A stretch of DNA of 64,000 nt from CAZROT01 sp964601895 (GTDB lineage: Bacteria > Pseudomonadota > Gammaproteobacteria > Enterobacterales > Enterobacteriaceae): NCBI GenBank assembly GCA_964601895.1, contig CAZROT010000003.1, forward strand, positions 248,001-312,000. The letters are read 5' to 3'. Shown here in pieces: positions 9,574 through 19,762 of this stretch. A program made the translations under genes and the position numbers. Within the stretch, counting starts at the first letter, position 1; the number at the start of each line of letters is the position of its first letter. The notes below the pieces were generated by a model, which made no database searches, was not told where the DNA came from, and saw only the letters and a program-made list of their open reading frames with translations.

Positions 9574-10248
9574 TCAAATTTCATCCGGAGTACGCAGATG
9601 TGTTACCGCGATACGTTCGCCATGCTTGCGTTCTCTTTCCGATTGCATGTTTGGCCGATACACTCCCTGATCGCCAACAGCCCAGGAAAGCGGGCGACGC
9701 TCCTGACCAATGGATTCTTGCAATAATAACAGCGCTTGCATATACGCTTCAGGACGTGGAGGGCAACCCGGTATATACACATCCACCGGTAGAAATTTAT
9801 CGACACCCTGTACCACGGAATAAATGTCATACATGCCGCCGGAGTTAGCACAAGCCCCCATGGAAATAACCCACTTTGGCTCCAGCATCTGCTCATACAA
9901 TCGCTGGATAACCGGCGCCATTTTAGTAAAACAGGTACCTGCCACCACCATAAAATCCGCCTGACGCGGGGAAGCACGCAATACTTCTGCGCCAAAACGC
10001 GCGACGTCATGAACAGCAGTAAAGGAAGTCACCATTTCTACATAACAGCAGGACAGGCCAAAATTATAGGGCCAGAGAGAGTTTTTGCGCCCCCAGTTCA
10101 CCATGTTATGCAACGCGTGTTCCAGCTTCCCCATATAGACACTACGATGAACGTGAGACTCAAGGGGATCAGTAACAGTTTCCTGTTTTTGCAACGGATA
10201 ACGATCGTTATTACCATCAGGCTCTATGCGGGTGAGTGTATAGTCCAT
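9574..10248 (-). CDS. nuoB: NADH-quinone oxidoreductase subunit B, N2 cluster
   Basis: Complex I subunit holding the terminal N2 [4Fe-4S] cluster that reduces quinone. The tandem cysteines in FGLSCCYVEM, the Cys in VAGTCFTKMAP and the IPGCPPRPEA motif are the ligand positions. The product is 224 aa, normal for enterobacteria. It is separated from nuoA by about 65 bases and from nuoCD by about 90 bases, the widest gaps in this operon. Confidence 0.97.
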   Translation of the reverse strand: MDYTLTRIEPDGNNDRYPLQKQETVTDPLESHVHRSVYMGKLEHALHNMVNWGRKNSLWPYNFGLSCCYVEMVTSFTAVHDVARFGAEVLRASPRQADFMVVAGTCFTKMAPVIQRLYEQMLEPKWVISMGACANSGGMYDIYSVVQGVDKFLPVDVYIPGCPPRPEAYMQALLLLQESIGQERRPLSWAVGDQGVYRPNMQSERERKHGERIAVTHLRTPDEI

Positions 10249-10312
10249 TTGGTCTCCTCACTACGAATGCAGATAACTGTTAATGAGTATTAACGTTTCT
10301 GGTAGCATCATG

Positions 10313-10717
10313 CTATTTTTTTAAACGACGTCTGGAACGCTGAGGAGCCCAATCCAAGGCACCAATACAGATAAGATAGACCAGACCAGCCAGCAATACT
10401 AAAACAAAAACAGTTGCTTCAATAAAACCAGGCCACCCACTCTCACGAATGGAGACAGACCACGCATACAAATACAGGACTTCAACGTCAAATATTACGA
10501 AAAACATAGCGACCAGATAAAATCGGGCAGACAAACGCATACGCGCAGAACCCACAGAATCTATACCAGATTCGTAGGGAAGGTTTTTTGCACGCGCACG
10601 CGCTCTTCCTCCCAGAAAAAACGCCCCTAATAACATGGACGCACAGAGGCCTATCGCGCCAATAACAAATACGGCGAATGCCCAATGTTGAGCGGTATCT
10701 TCTGCGGTTATCGGCAT
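10313..10717 (-). CDS. nuoA: NADH-quinone oxidoreductase subunit A
   Basis: First gene of the complex I operon: a 134-aa membrane protein with three helices. The loop NLPYESGIDSVG (cf. PYECG in many homologues) and RFYLVAMFFVIFDVEVLYLYAW are diagnostic for NuoA/ND3. E. coli NuoA is a little longer (147 aa). The upstream 660 bases hold no gene, so the operon promoter should lie there. Confidence 0.96.
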   Translation of the reverse strand: MPITAEDTAQHWAFAVFVIGAIGLCASMLLGAFFLGGRARARAKNLPYESGIDSVGSARMRLSARFYLVAMFFVIFDVEVLYLYAWSVSIRESGWPGFIEATVFVLVLLAGLVYLICIGALDWAPQRSRRRLKK

Positions 10718-11377
10718 ATTTTCTGCCTTATTACAAATAGCATTTGCACATACTACGCGCTACTCGGTGACTGGCAAACAACATACCAGATCGATGTAAT
10801 GAATTTAAGGAAAGATTTCATTATCGACATATACAGAACACGATGTTAATCAATCAATTAGTCTATTAGGATCTTTTTACTATTTTTTGTAACATCCTGT
10901 CAATATTAATAGCGCTAACGGCAAATTAATTTACCTCTATATTCTCTATATTTCTTCAAAAGTAATCATAACAACTTAAATTTTGCCAGGATGAATAGCA
11001 CACTGAATACGATAATGATTCCAGCTTAATTTCTTACTTCTGTAAGCATAGCACCTTTTCATCATTATCCCTGTATCACAGGAACATATTTTGGAACATT
11101 TTTTTGATCCAGAACACGTTTCGACCTTTACTAATCGGTTTCGGTTAACTTAAACCAACTTACTCAGGTCCAGGATAACAGGAATAATCTTACTTTTTAG
11201 CAGTTTCATCCTTCATGGGGCACCGGCTATACTAATAAAGAGACGCATAATTTCAATCATGTCTGATAAAGAAAAGCGCACAGATCTATTCAAAAGGCGC
11301 TAGCATCAGAGTACATTGGTAAAATGCCCGTTTAACAAAACATAGTCACGCCTGACCAGAATAAGGTTTAATTATTT
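10718..11377. other. Gene-free 660-bp divergent intergenic region
   Basis: AT-rich stretch between the divergent nuoA and alaA. In E. coli this interval contains lrhA (a LysR regulator of motility), but no LysR-like reading frame survives here on either strand. It must contain the promoters of nuo (minus strand) and alaA (plus strand). No strong sigma70 pair or operator could be assigned with confidence. Confidence 0.6.
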
Positions 11378-12592
11378 ATGTCACCGATTAATAAATCCAG
11401 GAAACTTGACAATGTCAGCTACGACATTCGCGGCTTCATTTTAAAAGAAGCGAAGCGCCTGGAAGAAGAAGGCCATCGTATTCTGAAGCTGAACCTTGGC
11501 AACCCCGCACCCTTTGGTTTTGGCGCACCTGACGAAATTGTAGTGGATGTTATTCGCAACTTACCCACAGCTCAGGGCTATTGCGATTCTAAAGGTTTGT
11601 ACTCTGCCCGTAAGGCTATCATGCAACACTATCAGCAACGAGATATCCGTGATCTGACTCTTGAGGATATTTATATTGGTAATGGAGTTTCTGAGCTGAT
11701 TATTCAGTCAATGCAAGCGCTGCTCAATACTGATGATGAAATGCTGGTACCTGCCCCCGATTATCCACTCTGGACTGCGGCAGTATGCCTCTCCGGAGGT
11801 AAAGCGGTGCACTATCTTTGTGATGAGGGTGCAAACTGGTTTCCTGACCTGAACGATATACGCAGTAAAATTACCGCGCGCACTCGTGGTATTGTTATCA
11901 TCAACCCCAATAACCCGACAGGTGCAGTCTACAGCAAGGAACTGTTGCTGGAAATCGCTGAAATCGCCCGCCAGCATAACCTGATTATTTTTGCCGACGA
12001 AATTTACGATAAAATTCTCTATGACGATGCCCGGCACTACTCAATTGCCGCATTAGCACCTGATCTCTTTACTGTTACTTTTAATGGATTGTCCAAAACC
12101 TATCGTGTCGCAGGTTTTCGCCAGGGCTGGATGGTACTAAATGGCCCGAAAAAACATGCCCGGGGCTACATAGAAGGTCTGGAAACACTCAGTTCTATGC
12201 GTTTGTGCGCCAATGTTCCTATGCAACATGCCATCCAGACTGCGCTGGGAGGCTATCAAAGCATTAATGAATTCATTCAACCCGAGGGGCGTTTATACAA
12301 ACAACGGGAAAAAGCCTGGGAACTGGTAAACCAGATTCCTGGTGTTTCCTGTGTCAAACCCGGGGGGGCTATCTATATTTTCCCGCGCCTCGATGTCAAA
12401 CGCTTCAAGCTGCATGATGATCAAAAAATGGTGCTGGATCTGCTGTTGCAGGAAAAAGTGTTATTAGTGCATGGCACTGCTTTTAACTGGCCTTATCCTG
12501 ATCACGTACGTATCGTAATTTTACCGCAAGTGGACGAGCTGGAAATAGCAGTGAAAAAATTTGGGCGGTTTTTAGAAACCTATCACCAGTGA
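11378..12592 (+). CDS. alaA: Glutamate-pyruvate aminotransferase
   Basis: Fold-type I PLP aminotransferase (404 aa) that makes alanine from pyruvate and glutamate. NPNNPTGAVYSKELL, the FADEIYDKILYDD segment contacting the PLP ring, FNGLSKTYRVAGFRQGW with the Schiff-base Lys, and the C-terminal Arg in PDHVRIVILP are present. It aligns with E. coli AlaA (YfbQ) from MSPI to the end. It is followed by yfbR, as in E. coli. Confidence 0.95.
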   Translation: MSPINKSRKLDNVSYDIRGFILKEAKRLEEEGHRILKLNLGNPAPFGFGAPDEIVVDVIRNLPTAQGYCDSKGLYSARKAIMQHYQQRDIRDLTLEDIYIGNGVSELIIQSMQALLNTDDEMLVPAPDYPLWTAAVCLSGGKAVHYLCDEGANWFPDLNDIRSKITARTRGIVIINPNNPTGAVYSKELLLEIAEIARQHNLIIFADEIYDKILYDDARHYSIAALAPDLFTVTFNGLSKTYRVAGFRQGWMVLNGPKKHARGYIEGLETLSSMRLCANVPMQHAIQTALGGYQSINEFIQPEGRLYKQREKAWELVNQIPGVSCVKPGGAIYIFPRLDVKRFKLHDDQKMVLDLLLQEKVLLVHGTAFNWPYPDHVRIVILPQVDELEIAVKKFGRFLETYHQ

Positions 12593-12733
12593 CAGACATA
12601 CCCGCACAATACCCCTGTCATCCGGTGGTGGCTGATATGACCAGTATGTATGACAACAGGCCTGGTTTTAGTCACAGGGAGGCGTTTTCTAACACCCAGA
12701 CATTTTTGCTAATTTGTCAATCAAGAGGGCAGT

Positions 12734-13333
12734 ATGAGCCATTTTTTCGCGCATCTTGCACGCCTTAAACTGATTAACCGCTGGCCCTTGATGCGTAATT
12801 TACGCACTGAAAACGTGTCTGAGCACAGTCTTCAGGTGGCTTTTATTGCGCATGCATTAGCGGTGATAAAAAACAGAAAATTCGGCGGTACGGTAAATGC
12901 AGAGCGTATCGCACTGCTGGCAATGTATCATGATGCCAGTGAAGTTATCACCGGCGATCTGCCAACACCCATTAAATATTACAATTCACAAATGGCTCAT
13001 GAATATAAAAAAATCGAGCAGGTCGCTCAGCAAAAACTGATAAACATGTTGCCCGCTGAACTACAGAGCGACTTTCGCTGCCTGATTGATGAGCACAGTT
13101 ACAGTGAAAACGAAAAAGTTATGGTAAAACAGGCCGATGCTCTTTGTGCTTATCTTAAATGTCTTGAAGAATTGTCGGCAGGAAACAATGAATTCAGTCT
13201 GGCCAGGGCACGGCTGGAAAAAGTGCTGGCCATGCAGCAGAGTGAGGAAATCGCCTATTTTATGCAAGTCTTTGTTCCCAGTTTTAGCATTTCCTTCGAC
13301 GAAATGTTCCAGGATGCAGACTCCACAAACTGA
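12734..13333 (+). CDS. yfbR: 5'-deoxynucleotidase, HD-domain
   Basis: HD-superfamily dNMP phosphohydrolase (199 aa, the same length as E. coli YfbR) that dephosphorylates deoxyribonucleoside monophosphates. Metal-binding residues are visible: His in NVSEHSLQVA, the HD pair in AMYHDASEV and the late Asp in KQADALCAY. It sits directly downstream of alaA and converges on gyrA. Confidence 0.94.
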   Translation: MSHFFAHLARLKLINRWPLMRNLRTENVSEHSLQVAFIAHALAVIKNRKFGGTVNAERIALLAMYHDASEVITGDLPTPIKYYNSQMAHEYKKIEQVAQQKLINMLPAELQSDFRCLIDEHSYSENEKVMVKQADALCAYLKCLEELSAGNNEFSLARARLEKVLAMQQSEEIAYFMQVFVPSFSISFDEMFQDADSTN

Positions 13334-13448
13334 CCTCACATTAAATCCATCCTGCCGATAAAAATCGCGCTAAAAAAATAATAGCCTGGCAAACATGGCC
13401 CACAATGCTGATTTAACTCACCGTGTCTTGTGCGCGGCAGAAAAACCA

Positions 13449-16016
13449 CTATTCGCTGTCGGCAATAGCTCCCTGATCATCGATTTCTTCCGGATCAACA
13501 ATGCGCTGCAATCCCACAACATGCTCATTTTCAGCAGTACGAATCAAGGTCACTCCCTGGGTGTTACGGCCGATGATAGACACTTCAGCAACACGGGTAC
13601 GTACCAGTTTCCCGGTATCGGTTATCATCATAATCTGATCAGTCGCTGCAACCTGTACCGCACCCACCACTTTACCATTGCGTTCACTGACTTTAATGGA
13701 AATAACACCCTGAGTGGCACGGGATTTAGCGGGATATTCGGCTACCGCTGTACGTTTACCATAGCCATTCTCAGTTATCGTCAGAATCTCTCCATCATTA
13801 CGAGGAATAATGAGCGACACCACTCTGTCATCACCATGGAGGTTGATTCCACGCACTCCCATGGCAGTACGACCCATAGAGCGCACCTGCATTTCCGGGA
13901 AACGCACAACCTTCCCCTGAGTGGAAAATAGCATCACTTCATTGTTGCCATCAGTAATATCGACACCAATCAGTTCATCACCTTCGTTAAGGTTCACAGC
14001 AATAATTCCCGCAGCACGCGGGCGACTGAATTCAATCAACGAGGTTTTCTTCACAGTACCACTGGCTGTTGCCATAAAAACATGATGCCCGCTGAAATAT
14101 TCACGTACGGGAAGTATCGCCGTAATACGTTCATTCACTTCAAGCGGTAACAGATTTACGATTGGACGACCACGTGCATGCCGGCTCGCTTCCGGTAATT
14201 GATATACTTTCAGCCAGTAGAGACGTCCACGGCTGGAAAAACACAAAATGGTATCATGGGTATTGGCAATCAACAGGCAATCGATAAAATCCTGCTCTTT
14301 AATGCGTGCTGCAGATTTTCCTTTGCCACCACGACGCTGAGCTTCATAGTCAGTAACAGGCTGATATTTCACGTACCCATGATGTGACAGGGTGACCACA
14401 ACATCTTCCTGATTGATTAAATCTTCAATATGAATATCTGCAGCATGTGCCGTTATCTCAGTACGACGCCTGTCGCTGTACTGCTCTTTAATGGCCTGTA
14501 ATTCTTCCCGGATAATGCACATCAGGCGTTCTGGATTCTGCAAAATAAAAATTAGTTCACCGATAAAAGCCAGCAGTGTCTTATATTCATCCAGTAATTT
14601 TTCATGCTCAAGATTGGTCAGTTTCTGCAAACGCAGATCGAGCACAGCCTGCGCCTGCAGCTCGGTGAAATAATACTGGTCTTCACGAATACCAAATTCA
14701 GCACTCAACCATTCAGGCCGTGTAGAATCATTATCCACAGCGGCGAGCATAGCAGCAACATTACCCAGCGACCATGCTCTGACAAGCAGCGCACTTTTCG
14801 CGTCTGCCGGCGATGCTGCCTGACGAATGAGCTCAATAATGGGATCAATATTTGCTAAAGCGATGGCCAGTGCTTCGAGAACATGAGTACGTTCACGCGC
14901 TTTACGTAATTCAAAAATGGTGCGCCGGGTGACGACTTCTCTACGGTGAGAAACAAAAGCACTAAAAATATCTTTTAAATTTAAAAGCTTAGGCTTTCCC
15001 TGATGCAAAGCAACCATATTGATGCCAAAAGAAACCTGTAACTGTGTCAACGAATACAGATTATTCAGCACCACCTCACCGGCAGCATCACGCTTTATTT
15101 CAATCACAATGCGCATACCGTCTTTATCCGACTCATCACGCAATGTACTGATGCCTTCTACCCTTTTTTCTTTAACCAGCTCAGCAATTTTTTCAATCAA
15201 ACGCGCTTTATTGACCTGATAAGGAATCTCATGAATGACGATGCTCTCACGACCTGATTTCTTATCGACCTCTACTTCTGCGCGCGCACGGATATAAATT
15301 TTACCCCGGCCTGTTCGGTAGGCGTCGAGAATGCCACTGCAACCATTAATAATAGCTGCAGTCGGAAAATCCGGCCCGGGGAGGTGTTTCATCAATTCTT
15401 CGATACTGATGTTCGCATCATCAATGTAAGCCAGACAGGCATCAATCACTTCTGACAGATTATGCGGTGGGATATTGGTTGCCATACCCACGGCAATACC
15501 GGAAGAACCATTGACCAGAAGATTAGGTATGCGGGTTGGCATCACAGCCGGGATTAGTTCTGTGCCATCGTAATTAGGCAGTAAATCTACGGTTTCTTTT
15601 TCGAGATCGGTCAGTAGCTCGTGGGCTATCCTGGACATACGGATCTCGGTATAACGCATGGCTGCGGCCGCATCGCCATCCACAGAGCCAAAGTTTCCCT
15701 GCCCATCAATTAGCATATAGCGTAATGAAAAGGGCTGAGCCATACGTACGATGGTATCGTAAACCGCACTGTCACCATGTGGGTGATACTTACCAATCAC
15801 ATCCCCAACGATACGCGCTGATTTTTTGTATGCCTTATTCCAGTCATTACCCAGCACACTCATCGCAAACAACACACGTCTGTGTACCGGTTTCAATCCA
15901 TCGCGCACATCCGGTAATGCACGCCCGACAATAACGGACATGGCATAATCCAGATAAGAACTTTTCAGCTCTTCTTCGATATTAACCGGTGTTATCTCTC
16001 TGGCAATGTCACTCAT
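13449..16016 (-). CDS. gyrA: DNA gyrase subunit A
   Basis: Type IIA topoisomerase subunit that cuts and rejoins DNA; with GyrB it introduces negative supercoils. The catalytic Tyr lies in AAMRYTEIRM (about residue 122). The quinolone-resistance region reads HPHGDSAVYDTI with Ser83 and Asp87, the wild-type residues. The C-terminal beta-pinwheel starts with the GyrA box QRRGGKG. At 855 aa it is about 20 residues shorter than E. coli GyrA because the acidic tail is short. An AAGGAC ribosome site precedes the ATG. Confidence 0.97.
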   Translation of the reverse strand: MSDIAREITPVNIEEELKSSYLDYAMSVIVGRALPDVRDGLKPVHRRVLFAMSVLGNDWNKAYKKSARIVGDVIGKYHPHGDSAVYDTIVRMAQPFSLRYMLIDGQGNFGSVDGDAAAAMRYTEIRMSRIAHELLTDLEKETVDLLPNYDGTELIPAVMPTRIPNLLVNGSSGIAVGMATNIPPHNLSEVIDACLAYIDDANISIEELMKHLPGPDFPTAAIINGCSGILDAYRTGRGKIYIRARAEVEVDKKSGRESIVIHEIPYQVNKARLIEKIAELVKEKRVEGISTLRDESDKDGMRIVIEIKRDAAGEVVLNNLYSLTQLQVSFGINMVALHQGKPKLLNLKDIFSAFVSHRREVVTRRTIFELRKARERTHVLEALAIALANIDPIIELIRQAASPADAKSALLVRAWSLGNVAAMLAAVDNDSTRPEWLSAEFGIREDQYYFTELQAQAVLDLRLQKLTNLEHEKLLDEYKTLLAFIGELIFILQNPERLMCIIREELQAIKEQYSDRRRTEITAHAADIHIEDLINQEDVVVTLSHHGYVKYQPVTDYEAQRRGGKGKSAARIKEQDFIDCLLIANTHDTILCFSSRGRLYWLKVYQLPEASRHARGRPIVNLLPLEVNERITAILPVREYFSGHHVFMATASGTVKKTSLIEFSRPRAAGIIAVNLNEGDELIGVDITDGNNEVMLFSTQGKVVRFPEMQVRSMGRTAMGVRGINLHGDDRVVSLIIPRNDGEILTITENGYGKRTAVAEYPAKSRATQGVISIKVSERNGKVVGAVQVAATDQIMMITDTGKLVRTRVAEVSIIGRNTQGVTLIRTAENEHVVGLQRIVDPEEIDDQGAIADSE

Positions 16017-16320
16017 GGTGCCAATGTCCTTCTACATGCGGATTCCAAAAGGTGCAAAACTGTATCACAACTCACGAATTTTAGGGAAATTCTGTAGCAA
16101 ATTTTATCTTACAGGAATATCCCTCACCCATACGGCCCAACCAGCATAAGGCGGCACAGACAGGACAAATTGCCTGTAAATACCGCCTGTAAACTATTCA
16201 GGAAATATCTGCATGCAGAAATAACAGTATGGTTAAGTGCATATCGGGTAGCATTATAAAATATATTAAACTGTCATTAATTGAAAATTATGTATAATTC
16301 CTGAATATTCAAACTCATAA
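16017..16320. other. Divergent intergenic region gyrA/ubiG
   Basis: About 300 bases with no gene. The right end is AT-rich and carries the likely ubiG promoter. The left part must hold the gyrA promoter on the minus strand, but no clear -35/-10 pair was assigned. Confidence 0.5.
16271..16298 (+). promoter_or_regulatory. Candidate sigma70 promoter of ubiG
   Basis: A consensus -10 hexamer TATAAT (16293-16298) lies 16 bases after CTGTCA (16271-16276), a moderate -35. The expected transcript start near 16305 leaves a very short leader before ubiG. Assignment is by pattern only. Confidence 0.4.
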
Positions 16321-16332
16321 ATGTTGCCGCCC

Positions 16333-17067
16333 ATGGATACAGAAAAAATCACTACCGCAGCAAACGTTGATCAACAGGAAATTGCCAGATTCAGCGCCAT
16401 CGCTTCACACTGGTGGGATATGGAAGGAGACTTCAAACCACTTCATCGTATTAATCCATTGCGCCTTGGCTATATTCTGCAGCGAGCGGACGGTATTTTT
16501 GGCAAAAGTATTCTGGATGTCGGTTGTGGCGGTGGCATCCTGGCCGAAAGTATGGCACGCGAAGGGGCCTGTGTAACTGGTCTTGATATGGCAGCCGAGC
16601 CGCTGGAAGTCGCGCGGCTGCACGCGCTTGAGGAAAACATTGCCCTGAATTACATACAGGAAACCGTGGAATCCCATGCCGATACTCATGCACAACAATA
16701 CGATCTGGTCACCTGTATGGAGATGCTGGAACACGTACCGGATCCCGCTTCTGTTATTCATGCCTGTGCCCGGCTGGTGAAACCCGGCGGCCACGCTTTT
16801 TTTTCCACTATCAATCGCAATGCTAAATCCTGGTTAATGGCTATCATAGCCGCAGAATATGTGCTGAAAATGGTGCCTGAGGGCACGCATAATATCAAAA
16901 AATTTATCCGGCCTTCAGAACTATTAAACTGGGTAGACCAGACCTGTCTGCAGGAGCGTCACATTATCGGTCTGCACTATTCTCCATTAACGGATAGTTT
17001 CAGACTGGGCCGTGGTGTAGATGTGAATTATATCGTTCATACTCAATATCCACATGACAGCGCATAA
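16333..17067 (+). CDS. ubiG: Ubiquinone biosynthesis O-methyltransferase
   Basis: SAM-dependent O-methyltransferase acting at two steps of ubiquinone synthesis. Motif I VLDVGCGGGILAESMA-type sequence (here ILDVGCGGGILAESMA), the VTCMEMLEHVPDP post-motif and the amphipathic segment MVPEGTHNIKKFIRPSEL that associates with membranes are intact. The start at 16333 (MDTEK) matches the length of E. coli MNAEK exactly; an ATG four codons upstream (16321) is possible. Neither has a good ribosome site. Divergent from gyrA, as in E. coli. Confidence 0.93.
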   Translation: MDTEKITTAANVDQQEIARFSAIASHWWDMEGDFKPLHRINPLRLGYILQRADGIFGKSILDVGCGGGILAESMAREGACVTGLDMAAEPLEVARLHALEENIALNYIQETVESHADTHAQQYDLVTCMEMLEHVPDPASVIHACARLVKPGGHAFFSTINRNAKSWLMAIIAAEYVLKMVPEGTHNIKKFIRPSELLNWVDQTCLQERHIIGLHYSPLTDSFRLGRGVDVNYIVHTQYPHDSA

Positions 17068-17186
17068 ATCACCCGATAATTGTTATTACAGAATTTTTCA
17101 TAAAAAATTTATCTCTGATAGTTATGCTCGCGCCATCCCGGTCATGGCGCAACCCTGACAGTAAATCATCCCGTTTCATCCCCAAT

Positions 17187-17228
17187 TTATCCCCATAACA
17201 CTACAGACTTATCCACCTGTTATCCACT
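17187..17228 (+). promoter_or_regulatory. DnaA-box-like sites upstream of nrdA
   Basis: Three near-matches to the DnaA box TTATNCACA occur in a row on the plus strand: TTATCCCCA (17187-17195), TTATCCACC (17209-17217) and TTATCCACT (17220-17228). E. coli nrdAB is known to be regulated by DnaA through boxes in the same place, so the arrangement is probably conserved. Confidence 0.55.
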
Positions 17229-17246
17229 TGCCAGTGACCGATTTTA

Positions 17247-17292
17247 CCATTATCTTGTTGCAATGCCATTACTTTGACACTATATATAGTAA
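17247..17292 (+). promoter_or_regulatory. NrdR box pair upstream of nrdA
   Basis: The downstream box at 17277-17292 reads ACACTATATATAGTAA, a near-perfect match to the NrdR consensus. A weaker box at 17247-17262 contains TATCTTG, as does the distal E. coli nrdA box. The centres are 30 bases apart, about three helical turns, which is the spacing needed for cooperative NrdR binding. Expected role: repression of ribonucleotide reductase when dATP is high. Confidence 0.75.
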
Positions 17293-17388
17293 TTACAGCA
17301 CAACTCATCGTCTCAAATAATTCCTGGCTGCAGATTCATTTTCAGGGAACGTCCAGTCTGCATACTTCACTCTTTAAGGTTAAAAATC

Positions 17389-19674
17389 ATGAATCAAAGC
17401 CTGCTTGTTACTAAGCGCGATGGGCGCAGGGAATCTATTGACCTCGATAAAATCCACAGAGTCATTAACTGGGCTGCAGAAGGTTTACAAAATGTTTCGG
17501 TCTCTCAGGTAGAACTGCGCTCTCATATTCAGTTTTATGACGATATAAAAACGGCGGATATTCATGAAACCATTATCAAAGCAGCAGCAGATTTGATCTC
17601 TCATGAAACACCAGATTACCAGTATCTGGCCGCACGTCTGGTGGTCTTTCATCTGCGTAAAAAAGCTTACGGCCAGTTCGAGCCCCCTGCACTCTTTGAC
17701 CATGTGACGCGCATGGTCGCTATGGGAAAGTATGATAAACACCTCCTTCAGGACTACAGCGAAGAAGAATTCCGCCACATGGATACATTTATTGATCACT
17801 GGCGTGACATGCGTTTCTCTTATGCCGCGGTTAAACAGCTGGAAGGAAAATATCTGGTACAGAATCGTGTTAGTGGTGAAATCTACGAAAGTGCGCAATT
17901 TCTGTATATACTGGTTGCAGCCTGCCTGTTCTCGCGCTACCCGCGTGATACGCGTCTGGATTACGTAAAACGTTTCTATGATGCCATCTCATTATTTAAA
18001 ATTTCATTACCCACACCGATAATGGCAGGCGTACGTACTCCCACCCGCCAGTTCAGTTCCTGTGTACTGATTGAATGTGATGACAGTCTGGATTCAATCA
18101 ATGCGACCGCCAGTGCCATTGTCAAATATGTTTCTCAACGCGCTGGCATCGGCATCAATGCAGGCCGTATCCGTGCCATGGGCAGCCCCATCCGCCAGGG
18201 TGAAGCCTTTCATACCGGTTGCATCCCGTTTTATAAACACTTCCAGACTGCAGTCAAATCCTGCTCTCAGGGAGGAGTACGCGGTGGTGCGGCAACGCTT
18301 TTCTACCCACTCTGGCATCTGGAAGTAGAAAGCCTGCTGGTACTGAAAAATAATCGCGGTATTGATGATAATCGTGTACGGCATATGGATTACGGGGTTC
18401 AACTCAATAAGCTGATGTATCAACGCCTGATTAAAAGCGAAGACATTACCCTGTTCAGCCCATCAGATGTCCCCGGCCTGTATGACGCTTTTTTTATTGA
18501 TCAGGATGAATTTGAACGCCTGTATCTGCAGTACGAGCAGACCAGCAGCATCCGCCAGCGAAAAGTCAAGGCTGTAGAGCTATTCTCGATGATGCTGCAG
18601 GAACGCGCTTCCACCGGGCGCATCTACATCCAGAATGTCGATCATTGCAATACGCACAGCCCCTTTAATCCGCGCATAGCACCCGTACGCCAGTCTAATT
18701 TGTGTATGGAAATTGCACTGCCTACCCGACCACTAAACAACATCAATGATGAAACAGGTGAAATTGCTCTTTGTACCCTGTCAGCATTTAATCTGGGTGC
18801 ACTCGACAGTCTGAACGAACTGGAAGAACTGGCGACACTGGCCGTACGCGCACTGGATGCACTGCTGGATTATCAGAATTACCCCATTGCTGGTGCCAGA
18901 CGCGGCGCATTACATCGCCGTTCTCTGGGCATAGGCGTGATTAATTTTGCCTATTACCTGGCGAAAAACGGCGTACGCTATTCTGATGGCAGCGCAAACA
19001 ACCTGACACATAAAACCTTTGAAGCGATGCAATATTATCTGTTGAAAGCATCAAATCATCTGGCACGCGAACGGGGCCGCTGTGAATGGTTCAGCCAGAC
19101 AAATTATGCCGAAGGCATACTACCTATAGACACGTATAAAAGAGATCTCGATCTCATCTGTGATGAGCCACTGCAGTACGACTGGGAAACACTGCGCAAT
19201 GATATTCTCGCATACGGATTGCGCAATTCCACACTTTCTGCGCTGATGCCTTCAGAAACCTCTTCGCAGATTTCTAATGCCACCAATGGCATAGAGCCCC
19301 CGCGTGGCTATGTCAGCATTAAAGCCTCAAAAGATGGCATTCTGCGTCAGGTAGTGCCTGAGTATGAACGTTTACAGCAAGCCTACGAACTGCTATGGGA
19401 AATGCCAGGCAATGAAGGTTACCTGCAGCTGGTTGGCCTGATGCAAAAATTTGTTGATCAATCAATTTCAGCTAATACCCGCTATGATCCAGCACGCTTT
19501 CCCGCTGGCAAGGTGCCGATGAAACAGTTGCTGAAAGATCTGTTAACTGCCTGGAAACTGGGTATAAAAACCCTTTATTATCACAATACGCGTGATGGCG
19601 CTGATGATATTCAGGAAGAAATCAACACCGCTCATGAAACGGACGATTGTGCAAGCGGAGCATGCAAGCTGTAA
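17389..19674 (+). CDS. nrdA: Ribonucleoside-diphosphate reductase class Ia, alpha subunit
   Basis: Large subunit of aerobic ribonucleotide reductase (761 aa, identical in length to E. coli NrdA). It has an N-terminal ATP-cone, the active-site segment NLCMEIALP (Asn, Cys and Glu at about 437, 439 and 441), the partner Cys in IALCTLSAFNLG, and the C-terminal redox pair in CASGACKL. It works with NrdB, encoded 88 bases downstream. Control by NrdR and DnaA is suggested by upstream sites. Confidence 0.97.
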   Translation: MNQSLLVTKRDGRRESIDLDKIHRVINWAAEGLQNVSVSQVELRSHIQFYDDIKTADIHETIIKAAADLISHETPDYQYLAARLVVFHLRKKAYGQFEPPALFDHVTRMVAMGKYDKHLLQDYSEEEFRHMDTFIDHWRDMRFSYAAVKQLEGKYLVQNRVSGEIYESAQFLYILVAACLFSRYPRDTRLDYVKRFYDAISLFKISLPTPIMAGVRTPTRQFSSCVLIECDDSLDSINATASAIVKYVSQRAGIGINAGRIRAMGSPIRQGEAFHTGCIPFYKHFQTAVKSCSQGGVRGGAATLFYPLWHLEVESLLVLKNNRGIDDNRVRHMDYGVQLNKLMYQRLIKSEDITLFSPSDVPGLYDAFFIDQDEFERLYLQYEQTSSIRQRKVKAVELFSMMLQERASTGRIYIQNVDHCNTHSPFNPRIAPVRQSNLCMEIALPTRPLNNINDETGEIALCTLSAFNLGALDSLNELEELATLAVRALDALLDYQNYPIAGARRGALHRRSLGIGVINFAYYLAKNGVRYSDGSANNLTHKTFEAMQYYLLKASNHLARERGRCEWFSQTNYAEGILPIDTYKRDLDLICDEPLQYDWETLRNDILAYGLRNSTLSALMPSETSSQISNATNGIEPPRGYVSIKASKDGILRQVVPEYERLQQAYELLWEMPGNEGYLQLVGLMQKFVDQSISANTRYDPARFPAGKVPMKQLLKDLLTAWKLGIKTLYYHNTRDGADDIQEEINTAHETDDCASGACKL

Positions 19675-19762
19675 CAACAGCTTCTGCTCTCTGCCTGTTG
19701 AGTGATAATTTTTATCACCGACAACATCAGGAAGACCAATTTAAAATTTAGTCGAGGAAATC

